A DNA stretch of 30,882 bases from Clostridia bacterium (GCA_017481065.1 JAFUPT010000043.1:1-30882); one strand, 5' to 3'; positions 7,628 to 15,313 are shown, counted from the stretch's first letter. Notes: generated by a model not told the origin, from the letters alone. Translations and numbers: made by a program.

Positions 7628-8596
7628 TCAATTCTCCTTGTTGCTGCGCTGGAGCAGAACTGCGAAGATGATGATCGCGCCCTTTACGGCATTTACCAGC
7701 TTGGTATTGATGCCGATGAGGGTGAGGATATTGGAGATCATGCCGAAGATGAATGCGCCGAACATGGTGTTCGAGAGCTTGCCCTTGCCGCCCTCCATGG
7801 ATACGCCGCCGATAACAACCATCGCGATGGCGTTCAGCTCGTAGGAGGTACCGGAGGAGGTGGAGTTGATGGAGCCCATGCGGGAGGATTCCGCGATGGC
7901 GCCCACTGCAATGGCGATGCCCAGCAGCACATAGGCCATGATCTTGATGCGGTCGGTCTTGATACCGGAGAGGCGGGCGGCCTTCACGTTGGAACCAACT
8001 GCGTAGATGCGGCGGCCGAGGGTGGTGTACTTGGAGATATACCAGTAGATGAAGGCCATCAGGAAGAAATAGATGATCTGCAGCGGGATCACATCAAAGA
8101 GCTTCGCGGAGGAGATGGCCAGGTAGGCTTCGTTCTTGGTGGTAACGCCGCCGCCGTTCAGGGCATAGGTGAGAACGGAGCGGTAGATATACTGGAAGCC
8201 GAGGGTTACGATAAAGGAAGGTACGCGGCCCTTCGTGATGATCACACCGGTGAGCCAGGAGAAGCCGATGCCGCAGACGAAGGCGGTGATCACACCGAGT
8301 ATGGCGCTGCCGGTGAGGTTGATGACCGTGATGGCGAGGGCTGCGACCGCAACCATTTCCGCGCCGACGGACAGATCGATATTGCCGGTGATGATGACGA
8401 AGGCCATGCCGAAGGCGATGATGCCCACGACGGCGTTGGAGCGGATGATGTTGATGATGTTGTTCAGGGACAGGAAGGTGGTGCCCTTAAAGATGGTGGA
8501 AATGATGACCATCAGCAGGGTGACCAGCAGGATGTTGTATTCCGAGAGGAATTTCTTGAATTTCGCGTTTGAGGAAACTGCCTGATTGCTCTGCAT
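7628..8596 (-). CDS. Sugar ABC transporter permease (RbsC/BPD_transp_2 family)
   Basis: A 322-residue integral membrane protein with about eight to ten hydrophobic segments and a short charged N terminus. The stretch GMAFVIITGNIDLSVGAEM is the conserved loop of RbsC/MglC-type permeases, and the ANAVKAARLSGI-like EAA region (VGSNVKAARLSGIKTDRIK) contacts the ATPase. IGGVSMEGGKGKLSNTMFGA is also typical. Start ATG at 8596 has GGAGAG nine bases upstream. It forms a complete importer with the two-domain ATPase (17 bases upstream in the operon) and the secreted binding protein. The substrate is a monosaccharide or polyol by family; the adjacent dehydrogenases and isomerases suggest the imported compound is oxidised rather than simply phosphorylated. 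Confidence 0.92.
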   Translation of the reverse strand: MQSNQAVSSNAKFKKFLSEYNILLVTLLMVIISTIFKGTTFLSLNNIINIIRSNAVVGIIAFGMAFVIITGNIDLSVGAEMVAVAALAITVINLTGSAILGVITAFVCGIGFSWLTGVIITKGRVPSFIVTLGFQYIYRSVLTYALNGGGVTTKNEAYLAISSAKLFDVIPLQIIYFFLMAFIYWYISKYTTLGRRIYAVGSNVKAARLSGIKTDRIKIMAYVLLGIAIAVGAIAESSRMGSINSTSSGTSYELNAIAMVVIGGVSMEGGKGKLSNTMFGAFIFGMISNILTLIGINTKLVNAVKGAIIIFAVLLQRSNKEN

Positions 8597-8613
8597 AGCT
8601 TTTCTCTCCTTGC

Positions 8614-10134
8614 TTAGTTTTCGGCAAGCGTGCCGCCGGTGGACAGGATCATGATGTTTTCCTCGGTGAGCTGTTCACGGCTGAGTTCGCCGCGGAGTTC
8701 GCCGTGGTACATCACCAGTGCGCGGTCGCAGGTGCGGATGATTTCCTGGGCCTCGCCGGAGGTGATGATGATGCCCACGCCCTTCTTGGCCAGCTTCATC
8801 AGTTCCAGGTAAATTTCATTCTTTGCGCCTACGTCAACACCCTGGGTGGGGTTGGTCAGGATCATAACCTTGGGGTTTGCCCTGAGCCACTTGGCGAGCA
8901 CAACCTTCTGCTGGTTGCCGCCGGAGAGACTGGTAATGGGGTTATCGTAGTTATGCACTTTGATGGAGAGCTGCTCCTTGGCCTCGTCCATCATGGCCTT
9001 CTCCTTCTTGCGGGAGAGCTTGATGCCCTGCATGCATTCCTCGATGGTGACGATGGTGAGGTTGCCCTGCACGGACAAATCCTTGATGATGGCGTTTTCC
9101 TTGCGGTTGGCGGGGAGATAGCCCACGCCCTGCTTCTTGCCATGGGCGGGATGGGTGATGTTGATCTCCTTGCCGTTGAGGGTTACGCGGCCGCCGGTCT
9201 TGGGCAGATCGCCGAAGAGGCAGCGGACGAGCTGCTCCTTGCCATCGCCCAGCAGGCCGGTGATGCCCAGGATTTCGCCCTTCTTCAGGGAGAAGGACAT
9301 GCCCTTTACATCATTGCCCACCTGCAGGTTTTCAACGGTGTAGTATTCCTCGCCGAGCTCGCGGGGCTGGTAAACCTCCACGCCGAGCACATCGTGGCCC
9401 ACCATCATCTTGGCAATTTCCGTCTGGCTGATCTTGGAGCCGTCCGGCTGGGTGATGGAGCCCTCGAATACCTTTTCGCCGTTTCGAAGCACGGTGTAGC
9501 TATCGCAGAATTCAACAACTTCGCCGAGCTTATGGGATATGAAGATGATCGTTGCGCCCTGGGTGTGGGTCAGGTTGCGCATGATCGAAAATACATTGTC
9601 AATTTCCTTCTGGGTGAGGGAGGTCGTCGGTTCATCCATGATGATGAGCTTCGCATCCCGCAGCAGGGACTTTGCGATTTCGACGATCTGCTTGTAGCTG
9701 GTTTCCAATTCGTGCATCATGGCACGAGGATTGATATCCACATTCATGCGGTCGAAGACCTTCTGGGTCTCTTCGCACATCTTCTTGATATCGAGCCTAC
9801 CGAATCTATTGCGGAGCTCGTTGCCCAGGAACATGTTTTCATAGACCGCGAGGTCGTTTACGACGTTGAGCTCCTGGTGAATGAAGGCGATGCCGTTCTT
9901 CTGGGCATCCAGCGGAGAAGCGATATCCGCCTGCTTGCCGAACAGCGTGATGGTGCCGCTGTCCTGATGGGTAACGCCGCCAAGTATATTCATCATCGTG
10001 GTTTTACCGGCGCCGTTTTCACCCAGCAGAGCATGGATTTCACCGCTCTTGACCGTAAAGTCAACTTCCTTGAGCACGGCAACACCGCCATATTTCTTGA
10101 CGATGCCGCTCATCTTCAGCGCGAGTTCGGCCAT
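8614..10134 (-). CDS. Sugar ABC transporter ATP-binding protein, two fused nucleotide-binding domains (RbsA/MglA type)
   Basis: A 506-residue tandem ATPase. Domain 1 has Walker A GENGAGKTT (38-46), a degenerate signature (LETSYKQIVEIAKSL) and a good Walker B (LIIMDEPTTSL). Domain 2 has a degenerate P-loop (GLLGDGKEQLV), a canonical signature LSGGNQQKVVLAKWL, and an altered Walker B, ILTNPTQGVDVGAK, where the usual D-E pair is T-N. This fits one working composite ATP site (Walker motifs of domain 1 with the signature of domain 2) and one dead site, an asymmetry known for the RbsA class though here more extreme. The start at 10134 has GGAG 11 bases upstream. It is followed by the permease after 17 bases and preceded by a strong stem-loop separating it from the binding-protein gene. 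Confidence 0.93.
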   Translation of the reverse strand: MAELALKMSGIVKKYGGVAVLKEVDFTVKSGEIHALLGENGAGKTTMMNILGGVTHQDSGTITLFGKQADIASPLDAQKNGIAFIHQELNVVNDLAVYENMFLGNELRNRFGRLDIKKMCEETQKVFDRMNVDINPRAMMHELETSYKQIVEIAKSLLRDAKLIIMDEPTTSLTQKEIDNVFSIMRNLTHTQGATIIFISHKLGEVVEFCDSYTVLRNGEKVFEGSITQPDGSKISQTEIAKMMVGHDVLGVEVYQPRELGEEYYTVENLQVGNDVKGMSFSLKKGEILGITGLLGDGKEQLVRCLFGDLPKTGGRVTLNGKEINITHPAHGKKQGVGYLPANRKENAIIKDLSVQGNLTIVTIEECMQGIKLSRKKEKAMMDEAKEQLSIKVHNYDNPITSLSGGNQQKVVLAKWLRANPKVMILTNPTQGVDVGAKNEIYLELMKLAKKGVGIIITSGEAQEIIRTCDRALVMYHGELRGELSREQLTEENIMILSTGGTLAEN

Positions 10135-10170
10135 CTGCGTATTCTCTCCTTGTCTTGGGTTGATTTGGGA

Positions 10171-10200
10171 TGCGGGAGGAGGCCCTGGCCTCCTCCCGCA
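10171..10200 (-). other. Strong intercistronic stem-loop downstream of the sugar-binding protein gene
   Basis: Perfect 14-bp inverted repeat TGCGGGAGGAGGCC / GGCCTCCTCCCGCA with a two-base centre, lying between the binding-protein stop (10221) and the ATPase start (10134). There is no T-run in the minus-strand direction. Such hairpins often protect the binding-protein mRNA and lower downstream expression, matching the excess of binding protein over membrane parts. Confidence 0.75.
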
Positions 10201-10220
10201 GAGTTCAGACTGAAATTGGA

Positions 10221-11177
10221 TTAGAAGGGAGCATCCTCGGTAACGCCGTTGCGGACCATCCAGTCAGCATAGTTGGTGTAGTCCAGGGTCTCCGGCGGGA
10301 TGATGGTGGTGGCTTCGTAGGTTTCGCCATTGATCAGGCCCTGGCACAGACGTACCAGATCGCCCATCATGTAGGGAGCATAGGTCTGGGTGGAGAGCCA
10401 GATCTTGTCCTTGTATTCGTCCATGAGCTTGAAGTAGGCCTGTCCGTCGCCGCAGCCGGTCATAACCTTAACTTCGCCAAGGCGGCCCTGCTCTTCGATG
10501 GCCTTCAGCATGCCGGTGGAGAGCTCGTCGTCGCAGCTGTAAACGCCGTCAACCTGGGGCTGAGCGGTCAGGATATCGGTCATGAGGGCCAGACCGGTTT
10601 CCTGAGCGGCATTGTCAGCAGCATAGGTGCCAACGATTTCGATCTCGGGATACTTCTCGGTCAGGGTGTCCACGCAGCCAGCTACGCGCAGATCGAAGAT
10701 TGCGCCGTAGGAGGGGATGGTGGTGATGACAACCTTGCCCTTGCCGCCGAGCTTCTCAGCAATGTATTCTGCGCCGAGAACGCCGATGTCATAGTTGTCG
10801 CCGGCCAGATAGTAATCCGGAACGGTGGCGCCCAGGGTGCGGTCGAAGTCAAGCAGGGTCACGCCAGCATCCATAACGCGCTGAGCGGCTGCTTCGAGGG
10901 TATCGTTGAAGGGGAACAGGATGATGTATTCGCAGCCCTGCTCGATCATCATGTCCAGGTCGGAAGCCTGCTCAGCTTCGGACTCGGCGATCTTCATGAT
11001 GTAGTTCATGCCCAGAGCTTCTGCGGTGGTCTCAGCGGACCAGGATACGGCTGCTACCCAGCCAGTGGGGTTGTAGGGGCAGGAAATGCCAACGAGGGGC
11101 TGCTCTTCTGCAGTGGCCATTGCGCCGCAGCAGAGGACCATAACCAGAGCCAGAACCAGGGACAGTACTTTCTTCAT
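10221..11177 (-). CDS. Sugar ABC transporter substrate-binding protein (periplasmic-binding-protein type 4, RbsB-like)
   Basis: A 318-residue exported protein. The signal peptide MKKVLSLVLALVMVLCCGAMATAEE ends in an A-T-A-like cleavage site; two cysteines occur in the hydrophobic core but no proper lipobox (the residue before Cys is not G/A/S), so lipid anchoring is doubtful. The mature part shows the type-I binding fold: repeated beta-alpha units, LLDFDRTLGATVPDYYLAGDNYDIG (ligand-cleft D and R), DGVYSCDDELSTGMLKAI and a KVMTGCGDGQAYFKLM hinge region. AGGAGG lies eight bases before the ATG. It is the first gene of the five-gene minus-strand operon, under the promoter at 11276-11304. The ligand is a sugar or polyol by family; it cannot be narrowed further. 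Confidence 0.92.
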   Translation of the reverse strand: MKKVLSLVLALVMVLCCGAMATAEEQPLVGISCPYNPTGWVAAVSWSAETTAEALGMNYIMKIAESEAEQASDLDMMIEQGCEYIILFPFNDTLEAAAQRVMDAGVTLLDFDRTLGATVPDYYLAGDNYDIGVLGAEYIAEKLGGKGKVVITTIPSYGAIFDLRVAGCVDTLTEKYPEIEIVGTYAADNAAQETGLALMTDILTAQPQVDGVYSCDDELSTGMLKAIEEQGRLGEVKVMTGCGDGQAYFKLMDEYKDKIWLSTQTYAPYMMGDLVRLCQGLINGETYEATTIIPPETLDYTNYADWMVRNGVTEDAPF

Positions 11178-11257
11178 TGTGGTATCCTCCTATTATTTTG
11201 TTTCCTGTTGCACAGGAAAAACTGAAGCATGGGTATGGGGAGCGCGCAACGCTCCTA

Positions 11258-11284
11258 TGTTAAAATCACACCTGTATTTTAACA
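11258..11284. promoter_or_regulatory. Inverted repeat TGTTAAAAT-N9-ATTTTAACA over the -10 region of the sugar operon
   Basis: Perfect 9-bp arms (11258-11266, 11276-11284) separated by nine bases. One arm coincides with the minus-strand -10 box and the other lies just downstream of it, so a protein bound here would block initiation. The half-site TTTAACA also occurs in the palindrome at 12774-12790. Confidence 0.6.
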
Positions 11285-11304
11285 GTTGGTCCAACCAATG
11301 TCAA
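11276..11304 (-). promoter_or_regulatory. Promoter of the sugar ABC operon with an operator-like palindrome in its spacer
   Basis: On the minus strand TTGACA (11304-11299), a 17-base spacer and TAAAAT (11281-11276). The spacer carries TTGGT-N3-ACCAA (11286-11298; equally readable as GTTGG-N-CCAAC), the half-site style of GntR/FadR-type repressors. It reads into the binding-protein gene with a leader of about 90 bases that also contains small hairpins. Confidence 0.82.
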
Positions 11305-11332
11305 TAGACAAATATGGGGAGCGGATATTTTC

Positions 11333-12664
11333 TTACAGCTCGGTAACTTCCCAGCCGAACACGCGGGCCACCTGGCGCAGCTGCGGGATCACATCGCCGG
11401 TGATGATCAGGCTGTGGTGGGAGCAGAGGTTATCCATCACCTTGTGGCCTTCGCGGTAGCGGATGAGCGCGCCGTTGCGGCAATCGCTGCCGGGATACTG
11501 CACATAAGTTTCGATCTCCGCCTTGATCAGGCTCAGCTTCTTGAAGCCGGGATATATCTTTGCCAGGGTGACCGGGCCCTCGGGCATGCGGCAATCCGCC
11601 ATGCAGGCCTTTTCATTCACGATCTCCAGCACTTTCGGGCGCAGGGTCCACTCGGTGCAGAACTTCCGCGGCACGAAGCCGAAGTAGCCGCAGTGCACGC
11701 CCAGGGCATGATTGTCCGGATCATCGATATCCGGGAACTTATCGATCTTTTCATGGGCCAGCGCGGCCATGCCCACCAGGAAGGGATAGAGGTTGGTCAT
11801 CATGATGGGCTTTTCGATGGAGCGGTAGATGACGTAGGTGGACAGCAGGGTGAGGGTATCGCCCTCGCAGGCCCAGATGATGTTGTCCCGCTCGAAGAGC
11901 ATATTCCATGCCAGGCAGGGAGTGGTATCGCAGTTGAAGGATTCGTTCAGGCAGTTGCTGCCCACGCCCTCGACATCGCCGATTTCATCGATGACTTCCT
12001 TGACGGAGATGTAAATCTTCACGGCGCGCAGGAATGCTTCCTCGCACACGCCCTCCTGCTTGATATCCCAGTCGGCGGCGACCCTGCGGGCCTCGTCGTC
12101 GGAAATCTGCTTGGCGCGGTCGCCGCGCTCCTTCCAGCTGCGGTAGATCAGCTTGCAGCCGAACACCTTTTCCATGGTTTCGGTGGATTCATTCTCCCAC
12201 CAGTAGAACTTCTTGAAGATATTGGCCTGCATGCCCTCGCCGGGGGTATCCTGGAACATGAGGAACTTTGCGCCGGCCTTCAGGGAATGCTTTACGCCCA
12301 GGGCGCGCAGCACGGTTTTGGCCATCTCCTCGCTGTAAGGGGAGAACACGGTGAGGCCCAGATCGCGCAGGTAGGTAACGATCTCCCAGTCCCACATCTC
12401 CACAGTACCGAACTTGCTGGTGATCACCACCATGGGCAGATCATAGGCCTTGAGCTCTTCATCATGGCGGAAGGCGGCGAAGATCATCTGCGGGAAGAGA
12501 ATGGCGTCCGCGCCCTCGGGCAGGGCCTGGCCAACGGCGGTAAGCGGCAGGAAATCCGCCACATCGCCATACATCTTATTGAGCAGCTCCATCTGAACCT
12601 GGAGCTCGCCCTGTTCGCGTTCGTTAATCTCGGTAAAATACAGCGGAGCAAGCCTTACCTTCAT
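11333..12664 (-). CDS. L-fucose/L-arabinose isomerase-family-like protein
   Basis: A 443-residue protein resembling the FucI/AraA-type ketol isomerase fold. Candidate metal ligands are E241 (LNESFNC), E267 and D269 (ACEGD) and a histidine in the C-terminal CSHHSLIITGD segment. FucI proper is about 590 residues, so this is the shorter family commonly annotated only as fucose-isomerase-like. The frame extends three codons upstream to 12673, but AAGGAG abuts that ATG directly; the ATG at 12664 has the proper nine-base spacing and is chosen. It has its own promoter with a palindromic operator and lies upstream of, and in the same direction as, the sugar ABC operon. It probably interconverts an aldose and ketose of the imported substrate; I am moderately sure of the family and not of the substrate. 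Confidence 0.75.
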   Translation of the reverse strand: MKVRLAPLYFTEINEREQGELQVQMELLNKMYGDVADFLPLTAVGQALPEGADAILFPQMIFAAFRHDEELKAYDLPMVVITSKFGTVEMWDWEIVTYLRDLGLTVFSPYSEEMAKTVLRALGVKHSLKAGAKFLMFQDTPGEGMQANIFKKFYWWENESTETMEKVFGCKLIYRSWKERGDRAKQISDDEARRVAADWDIKQEGVCEEAFLRAVKIYISVKEVIDEIGDVEGVGSNCLNESFNCDTTPCLAWNMLFERDNIIWACEGDTLTLLSTYVIYRSIEKPIMMTNLYPFLVGMAALAHEKIDKFPDIDDPDNHALGVHCGYFGFVPRKFCTEWTLRPKVLEIVNEKACMADCRMPEGPVTLAKIYPGFKKLSLIKAEIETYVQYPGSDCRNGALIRYREGHKVMDNLCSHHSLIITGDVIPQLRQVARVFGWEVTEL

Positions 12665-12764
12665 TTCTGCCATCTCCTTATGAAAGAATTATGAATGTTA
12701 TCCATCATTTCTGAAATTCATTGTCGAACCGCCCGAAAAACCGAACGTTTCTTGCAATAAATTG

Positions 12765-12793
12765 ATTATAGCACAGTTTAACATAAACTGCAA
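12765..12793 (-). promoter_or_regulatory. Promoter of the isomerase-like gene with a palindromic operator in the spacer
   Basis: On the minus strand TTGCAG (12793-12788), a 17-base spacer and TATAAT (12770-12765). The perfect inverted repeat CAGTTTA-ACA-TAAACTG (12774-12790) fills the spacer and touches the -35 box, a typical repressor position. Confidence 0.8.
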
Positions 12794-12850
12794 TAACAAA
12801 AATCGCTAATCAGAATATTTTTTTTGATCGTTTGCTGTTCTTATTTTTGT

Positions 12851-12906
12851 ATTTTGTTGTTTTTTCGCGCATTTACCGAAAACTTCCATCGAAACAACAA
12901 CAAAAT
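12851..12906. repeat. AT-rich 17-bp inverted repeat in the divergent regulatory region
   Basis: Arms ATTTTGTTGTTTTTTCG (12851-12867) and CGAAACAACAACAAAAT (12890-12906) are inverted copies with one mismatch and a 22-base loop. They lie between the divergent promoters of the isomerase-like gene and the second Gfo/Idh gene. The whole gap 12674-13048 is markedly AT-rich and holds no gene; it contains this repeat, both promoters and the 12774-12790 and 12982-13009 palindromes. Confidence 0.65.
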
Positions 12907-12940
12907 CCGATAAATAACATTAATGAATGCCAGAAATAAA

Positions 12941-12969
12941 TTGCAATCGAAAGCATGGCGTGGTATAAT
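12941..12969 (+). promoter_or_regulatory. Promoter of the second Gfo/Idh/MocA gene
   Basis: TTGCAA (12941-12946), a 17-base spacer, then TATAAT (12964-12969) with an extended TG-N before the -10 box. Transcription would start near 12976 and give a leader of about 70 bases. Confidence 0.82.
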
Positions 12970-12981
12970 AGAATCAGTTGG

Positions 12982-13009
12982 TGCGCCGTTCGCACAACGA
13001 AACGGCGCA
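12982..13009 (+). promoter_or_regulatory. Stem-loop in the 5' leader of the second Gfo/Idh/MocA gene
   Basis: Perfect 9-bp arms TGCGCCGTT / AACGGCGCA with a 10-base loop just after the predicted start site. A competing pairing (GTTGGTGCG with CGCACAAC) overlaps it. It could be an operator or an RNA element; no T-run follows, so it is not a simple terminator. Confidence 0.5.
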
Positions 13010-13048
13010 ATTGTAAATATCAGCGAATTATAGAGAGGGGCTTTTAAC

Positions 13049-14068
13049 ATGAGTGATAAGATTCTGGGCATCTGCCTGATCGGCTGCGGCCGCGCCGGCA
13101 TGATTCATGCGCGCAACTATGTGAACAAGGTCAAGGGCGCCAAGATGGTGGCCTGTGTGGACGTTGTGGAAGCCGCCGCAAAGGCAGCCGCTGATGAGCT
13201 GGGCTGCACGAAGTATTATACCGATTATCATGCCATCCTGAATGATTCCGAAGTGGACGCAGTGGTGGTTGTATCCCCCACCGACCTGCACATGGGCATC
13301 GTAATCGACTGCGCCAACGCAGGCAAGCACATCTTCTGCGAAAAGCCCATGGCCATGAACGTGGAAGAATGCGAAAAGATGATCGAAGCATGCAAGGCCA
13401 ACAACGTGAAGCTGCAGATCGGCTTCATGCGCCGCCACGACAAGAGCTTCAAGCAGGCCAAGGAAGTGCTGGACAGCGGCGCCATCGGCGACCTGGTGCA
13501 GATCCACAGCCACACCCGCGGCCCGAGCAAGCCCCGCCCGTGGATGTATGATATCAAGAAGAGCAACGGCATTCTGGCTGAGGTAAACTCCCATGATATC
13601 GACGCCTGCCGCTGGTTCGCCGGCAGCGACATCGCCAGCCTCTACGCCATCGCAGGCAACTACCGCAATCCCGAGGCACGCGAGGAATATCCGGATTACT
13701 ACGACAGCGTAATGATGACCGGCACCTTCGAAAACGGCGTGCAGTTTGTGATCGACGGCGCGGCATATGTGCAGTACGGCTACGACAGCCATGTAGAGCT
13801 GCTGGGCACCAAGGGCGTGCTGCATGTGGGTTACAGCGAGGGCAGCAGTGTGAAGGTGACCACCGTGGAGCACGGCACCAGCCAGCCCTTCATCAACAGC
13901 TGGATGACCCTGTTCGAGGATGCATACCTGGCCGAGGACATCGCCTTTGTGGAAGCCATCCTGAACGACACCGAGACCCCCGTGACCGGCTACGACGGCC
14001 TGCAGGCTGTGAAGGTGGTTGAAGCGGGCAACCGTTCCATCCAGACCAATTCCATTATTAAGATGTAA
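13049..14068 (+). CDS. Gfo/Idh/MocA-family dehydrogenase (second copy, inositol-2-dehydrogenase-like)
   Basis: A 339-residue NAD(P)-dependent oxidoreductase. The dinucleotide loop IGCGRAGMIH is at residues 11-20, EKP at 98-100, and GILAEVNSHDIDACRWF supplies the catalytic H182 and D185. Length and motif spacing fit the IolG/IdhA-type branch, whose members oxidise myo- or scyllo-inositol or other sugars. GAGAGGGG lies about eight bases before the ATG. It is transcribed divergently from the isomerase-like gene and followed after 94 bases by a zinc-dependent dehydrogenase. None of the other inositol-pathway genes (iolB, C, D) is visible, so an inositol assignment would be premature. It differs clearly from the copy at 5302-6471 and is not a recent duplicate. 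Confidence 0.9.
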   Translation: MSDKILGICLIGCGRAGMIHARNYVNKVKGAKMVACVDVVEAAAKAAADELGCTKYYTDYHAILNDSEVDAVVVVSPTDLHMGIVIDCANAGKHIFCEKPMAMNVEECEKMIEACKANNVKLQIGFMRRHDKSFKQAKEVLDSGAIGDLVQIHSHTRGPSKPRPWMYDIKKSNGILAEVNSHDIDACRWFAGSDIASLYAIAGNYRNPEAREEYPDYYDSVMMTGTFENGVQFVIDGAAYVQYGYDSHVELLGTKGVLHVGYSEGSSVKVTTVEHGTSQPFINSWMTLFEDAYLAEDIAFVEAILNDTETPVTGYDGLQAVKVVEAGNRSIQTNSIIKM

Positions 14069-14162
14069 TATAATTTGCCGGCTATCCCTCGGCTGCCCTT
14101 GCGGCAAGACGGAGGGAGAGGGCAAAAAACGCTGAATTATTGATAGAAGAGGTGTATATACC

Positions 14163-15200
14163 ATGCTTGCACTGAAACTCTACGGTCCCAATGATATCCG
14201 CCTGGTGGAGTGCGAAAAGCCCGTGATCAACGACGACGAGCTGCTGCTCAAGACCGAGGCCGCCGCAGTTTGCGGCACCGACGTGCGCATGTGGCTGAAC
14301 GGCGCAAAGGGCGTGGATGAGGAGCATCCCCTCACCCTCGGCCATGAATTCGCAGGCACCATCGTGGAAGTGGGCAAGAATGTTCCTTTCTATAAGCCCG
14401 GCATGCGCGTGGGCATGCAGCCCAACATCGGCTGCGGCATCTGCGACCGCTGCGTCAGCGGCAATTTCCACCTGTGCGATGATTACCGCGCATTCGGCAT
14501 CAACATGGACGGCGCATTCGCCGAGTACGTTAAAATCCCCGGCGATGCCGTGACCCGCGGCAACCTGCAGGTTCTGCCCGAGACCGTTTCCTCCGAAGAA
14601 GCCGCCGTTTGCGAGCCCCTGAGCTGCGCTTACAATGGATTCACCAAGTGCTTCGTGAAGCCCGGCGAATACGCGCTGGTTGTGGGCGCTGGCCCCATCG
14701 GCGTGATGCACGCCCAGCTGCTGCACATGGCCGGCGCAAGCGTTACCATGAACGACGTGGTGGCCGAGCGTCTCGCCTACTGCAAGGAGCTCATGCCTTG
14801 GGTGAACACCTACTGCGGCGACGACCTGCCCGGCTATGTGAAGGAATGGACCAACGGCCGCGGCCTGGATGTGGCCATCACCGCCTGCCCCGTTCCCTCC
14901 GTGCAGCAGGCCATGCTGCCCCTGATGAACTACGGCGGCCGCGTGAACTTCTTCGGCGGCATCCCCGCCAGCAAGCAACCCATCCCGATCGACACCAACC
15001 TAGTGCACTACAAGGAGCTCTACCTCACCGGTTCCACCCGCTCCTCCGTGGCGCAGTTCCGCAAGGTTGTTGAATTCGTGGGCCAGGGCCTGATCGATAC
15101 CAAGTCCGTTATCACCCACCGCTACGAGCTCAAGGACATCCTGACCGCCTTCGACAACGCACGCGCTGCCAAGGGCATCAAGCATGTGGTGAAGTTCTGA
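14163..15200 (+). CDS. Zinc-dependent medium-chain dehydrogenase (sorbitol/threonine dehydrogenase-like)
   Basis: A 345-residue MDR-superfamily enzyme. Catalytic zinc ligands are C37 and H61-E62 (GHEFAG), with E151 as the likely fourth; structural zinc cysteines are C91, C94, C97 and C105. The cofactor loop GAGPIG is at 175-180. Relatives oxidise sorbitol, threitol, xylitol, threonine or phosphorylated polyols with NAD(P). The gap from the preceding dehydrogenase gene (14069-14162) holds a modest hairpin (CCCTC...GAGGG) without a T-run, so co-transcription is likely. GAGG lies about 10 bases before the ATG. With two Gfo/Idh enzymes nearby this gives three dehydrogenases in one locus, pointing to a pathway with several oxidation or reduction steps. 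Transcription probably ends at 15283-15313. Confidence 0.9.
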   Translation: MLALKLYGPNDIRLVECEKPVINDDELLLKTEAAAVCGTDVRMWLNGAKGVDEEHPLTLGHEFAGTIVEVGKNVPFYKPGMRVGMQPNIGCGICDRCVSGNFHLCDDYRAFGINMDGAFAEYVKIPGDAVTRGNLQVLPETVSSEEAAVCEPLSCAYNGFTKCFVKPGEYALVVGAGPIGVMHAQLLHMAGASVTMNDVVAERLAYCKELMPWVNTYCGDDLPGYVKEWTNGRGLDVAITACPVPSVQQAMLPLMNYGGRVNFFGGIPASKQPIPIDTNLVHYKELYLTGSTRSSVAQFRKVVEFVGQGLIDTKSVITHRYELKDILTAFDNARAAKGIKHVVKF

Positions 15201-15216
15201 GAATAGGAGGGAAACG

Positions 15217-15270
15217 CCAAAGGGACGCTGTCCCTTTGGAAACCCTGCCAGGGGAAATAATTTCCCCTGG
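15217..15270. repeat. Palindrome module pair, locus 3, left half
   Basis: CCAAAGGGAC-N3-GTCCCTTTGG (15217-15239) and CCAGGGGAAAT-N-ATTTCCCCTGG (15248-15270), separated by AAACCCTG. This is the inverted counterpart of the pair at 15487-15536. Together with the terminators and the inverted element between them these fill the 445-base gap 15201-15645, which has no gene. Confidence 0.8.
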
Positions 15271-15282
15271 GCTCCTCTGAAT

Positions 15283-15313
15283 AAAAATCGTGCCGGACAC
15301 CGGCACGATTTTT
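15283..15313. terminator. Bidirectional terminator after the zinc-dependent dehydrogenase gene
   Basis: AAAAATCGTGCCGG-ACA-CCGGCACGATTTTT: a 14-bp stem including the A/T tracts, with five T on each strand's 3' side. Confidence 0.88.

Noticed and set aside
5302..14068. Standard myo-inositol catabolic operon
   Set aside because: IolG-like and IolE-like folds are present, but iolB, iolC, iolD and iolJ are not, and a fucose-isomerase-like gene and zinc dehydrogenase do not belong to it.
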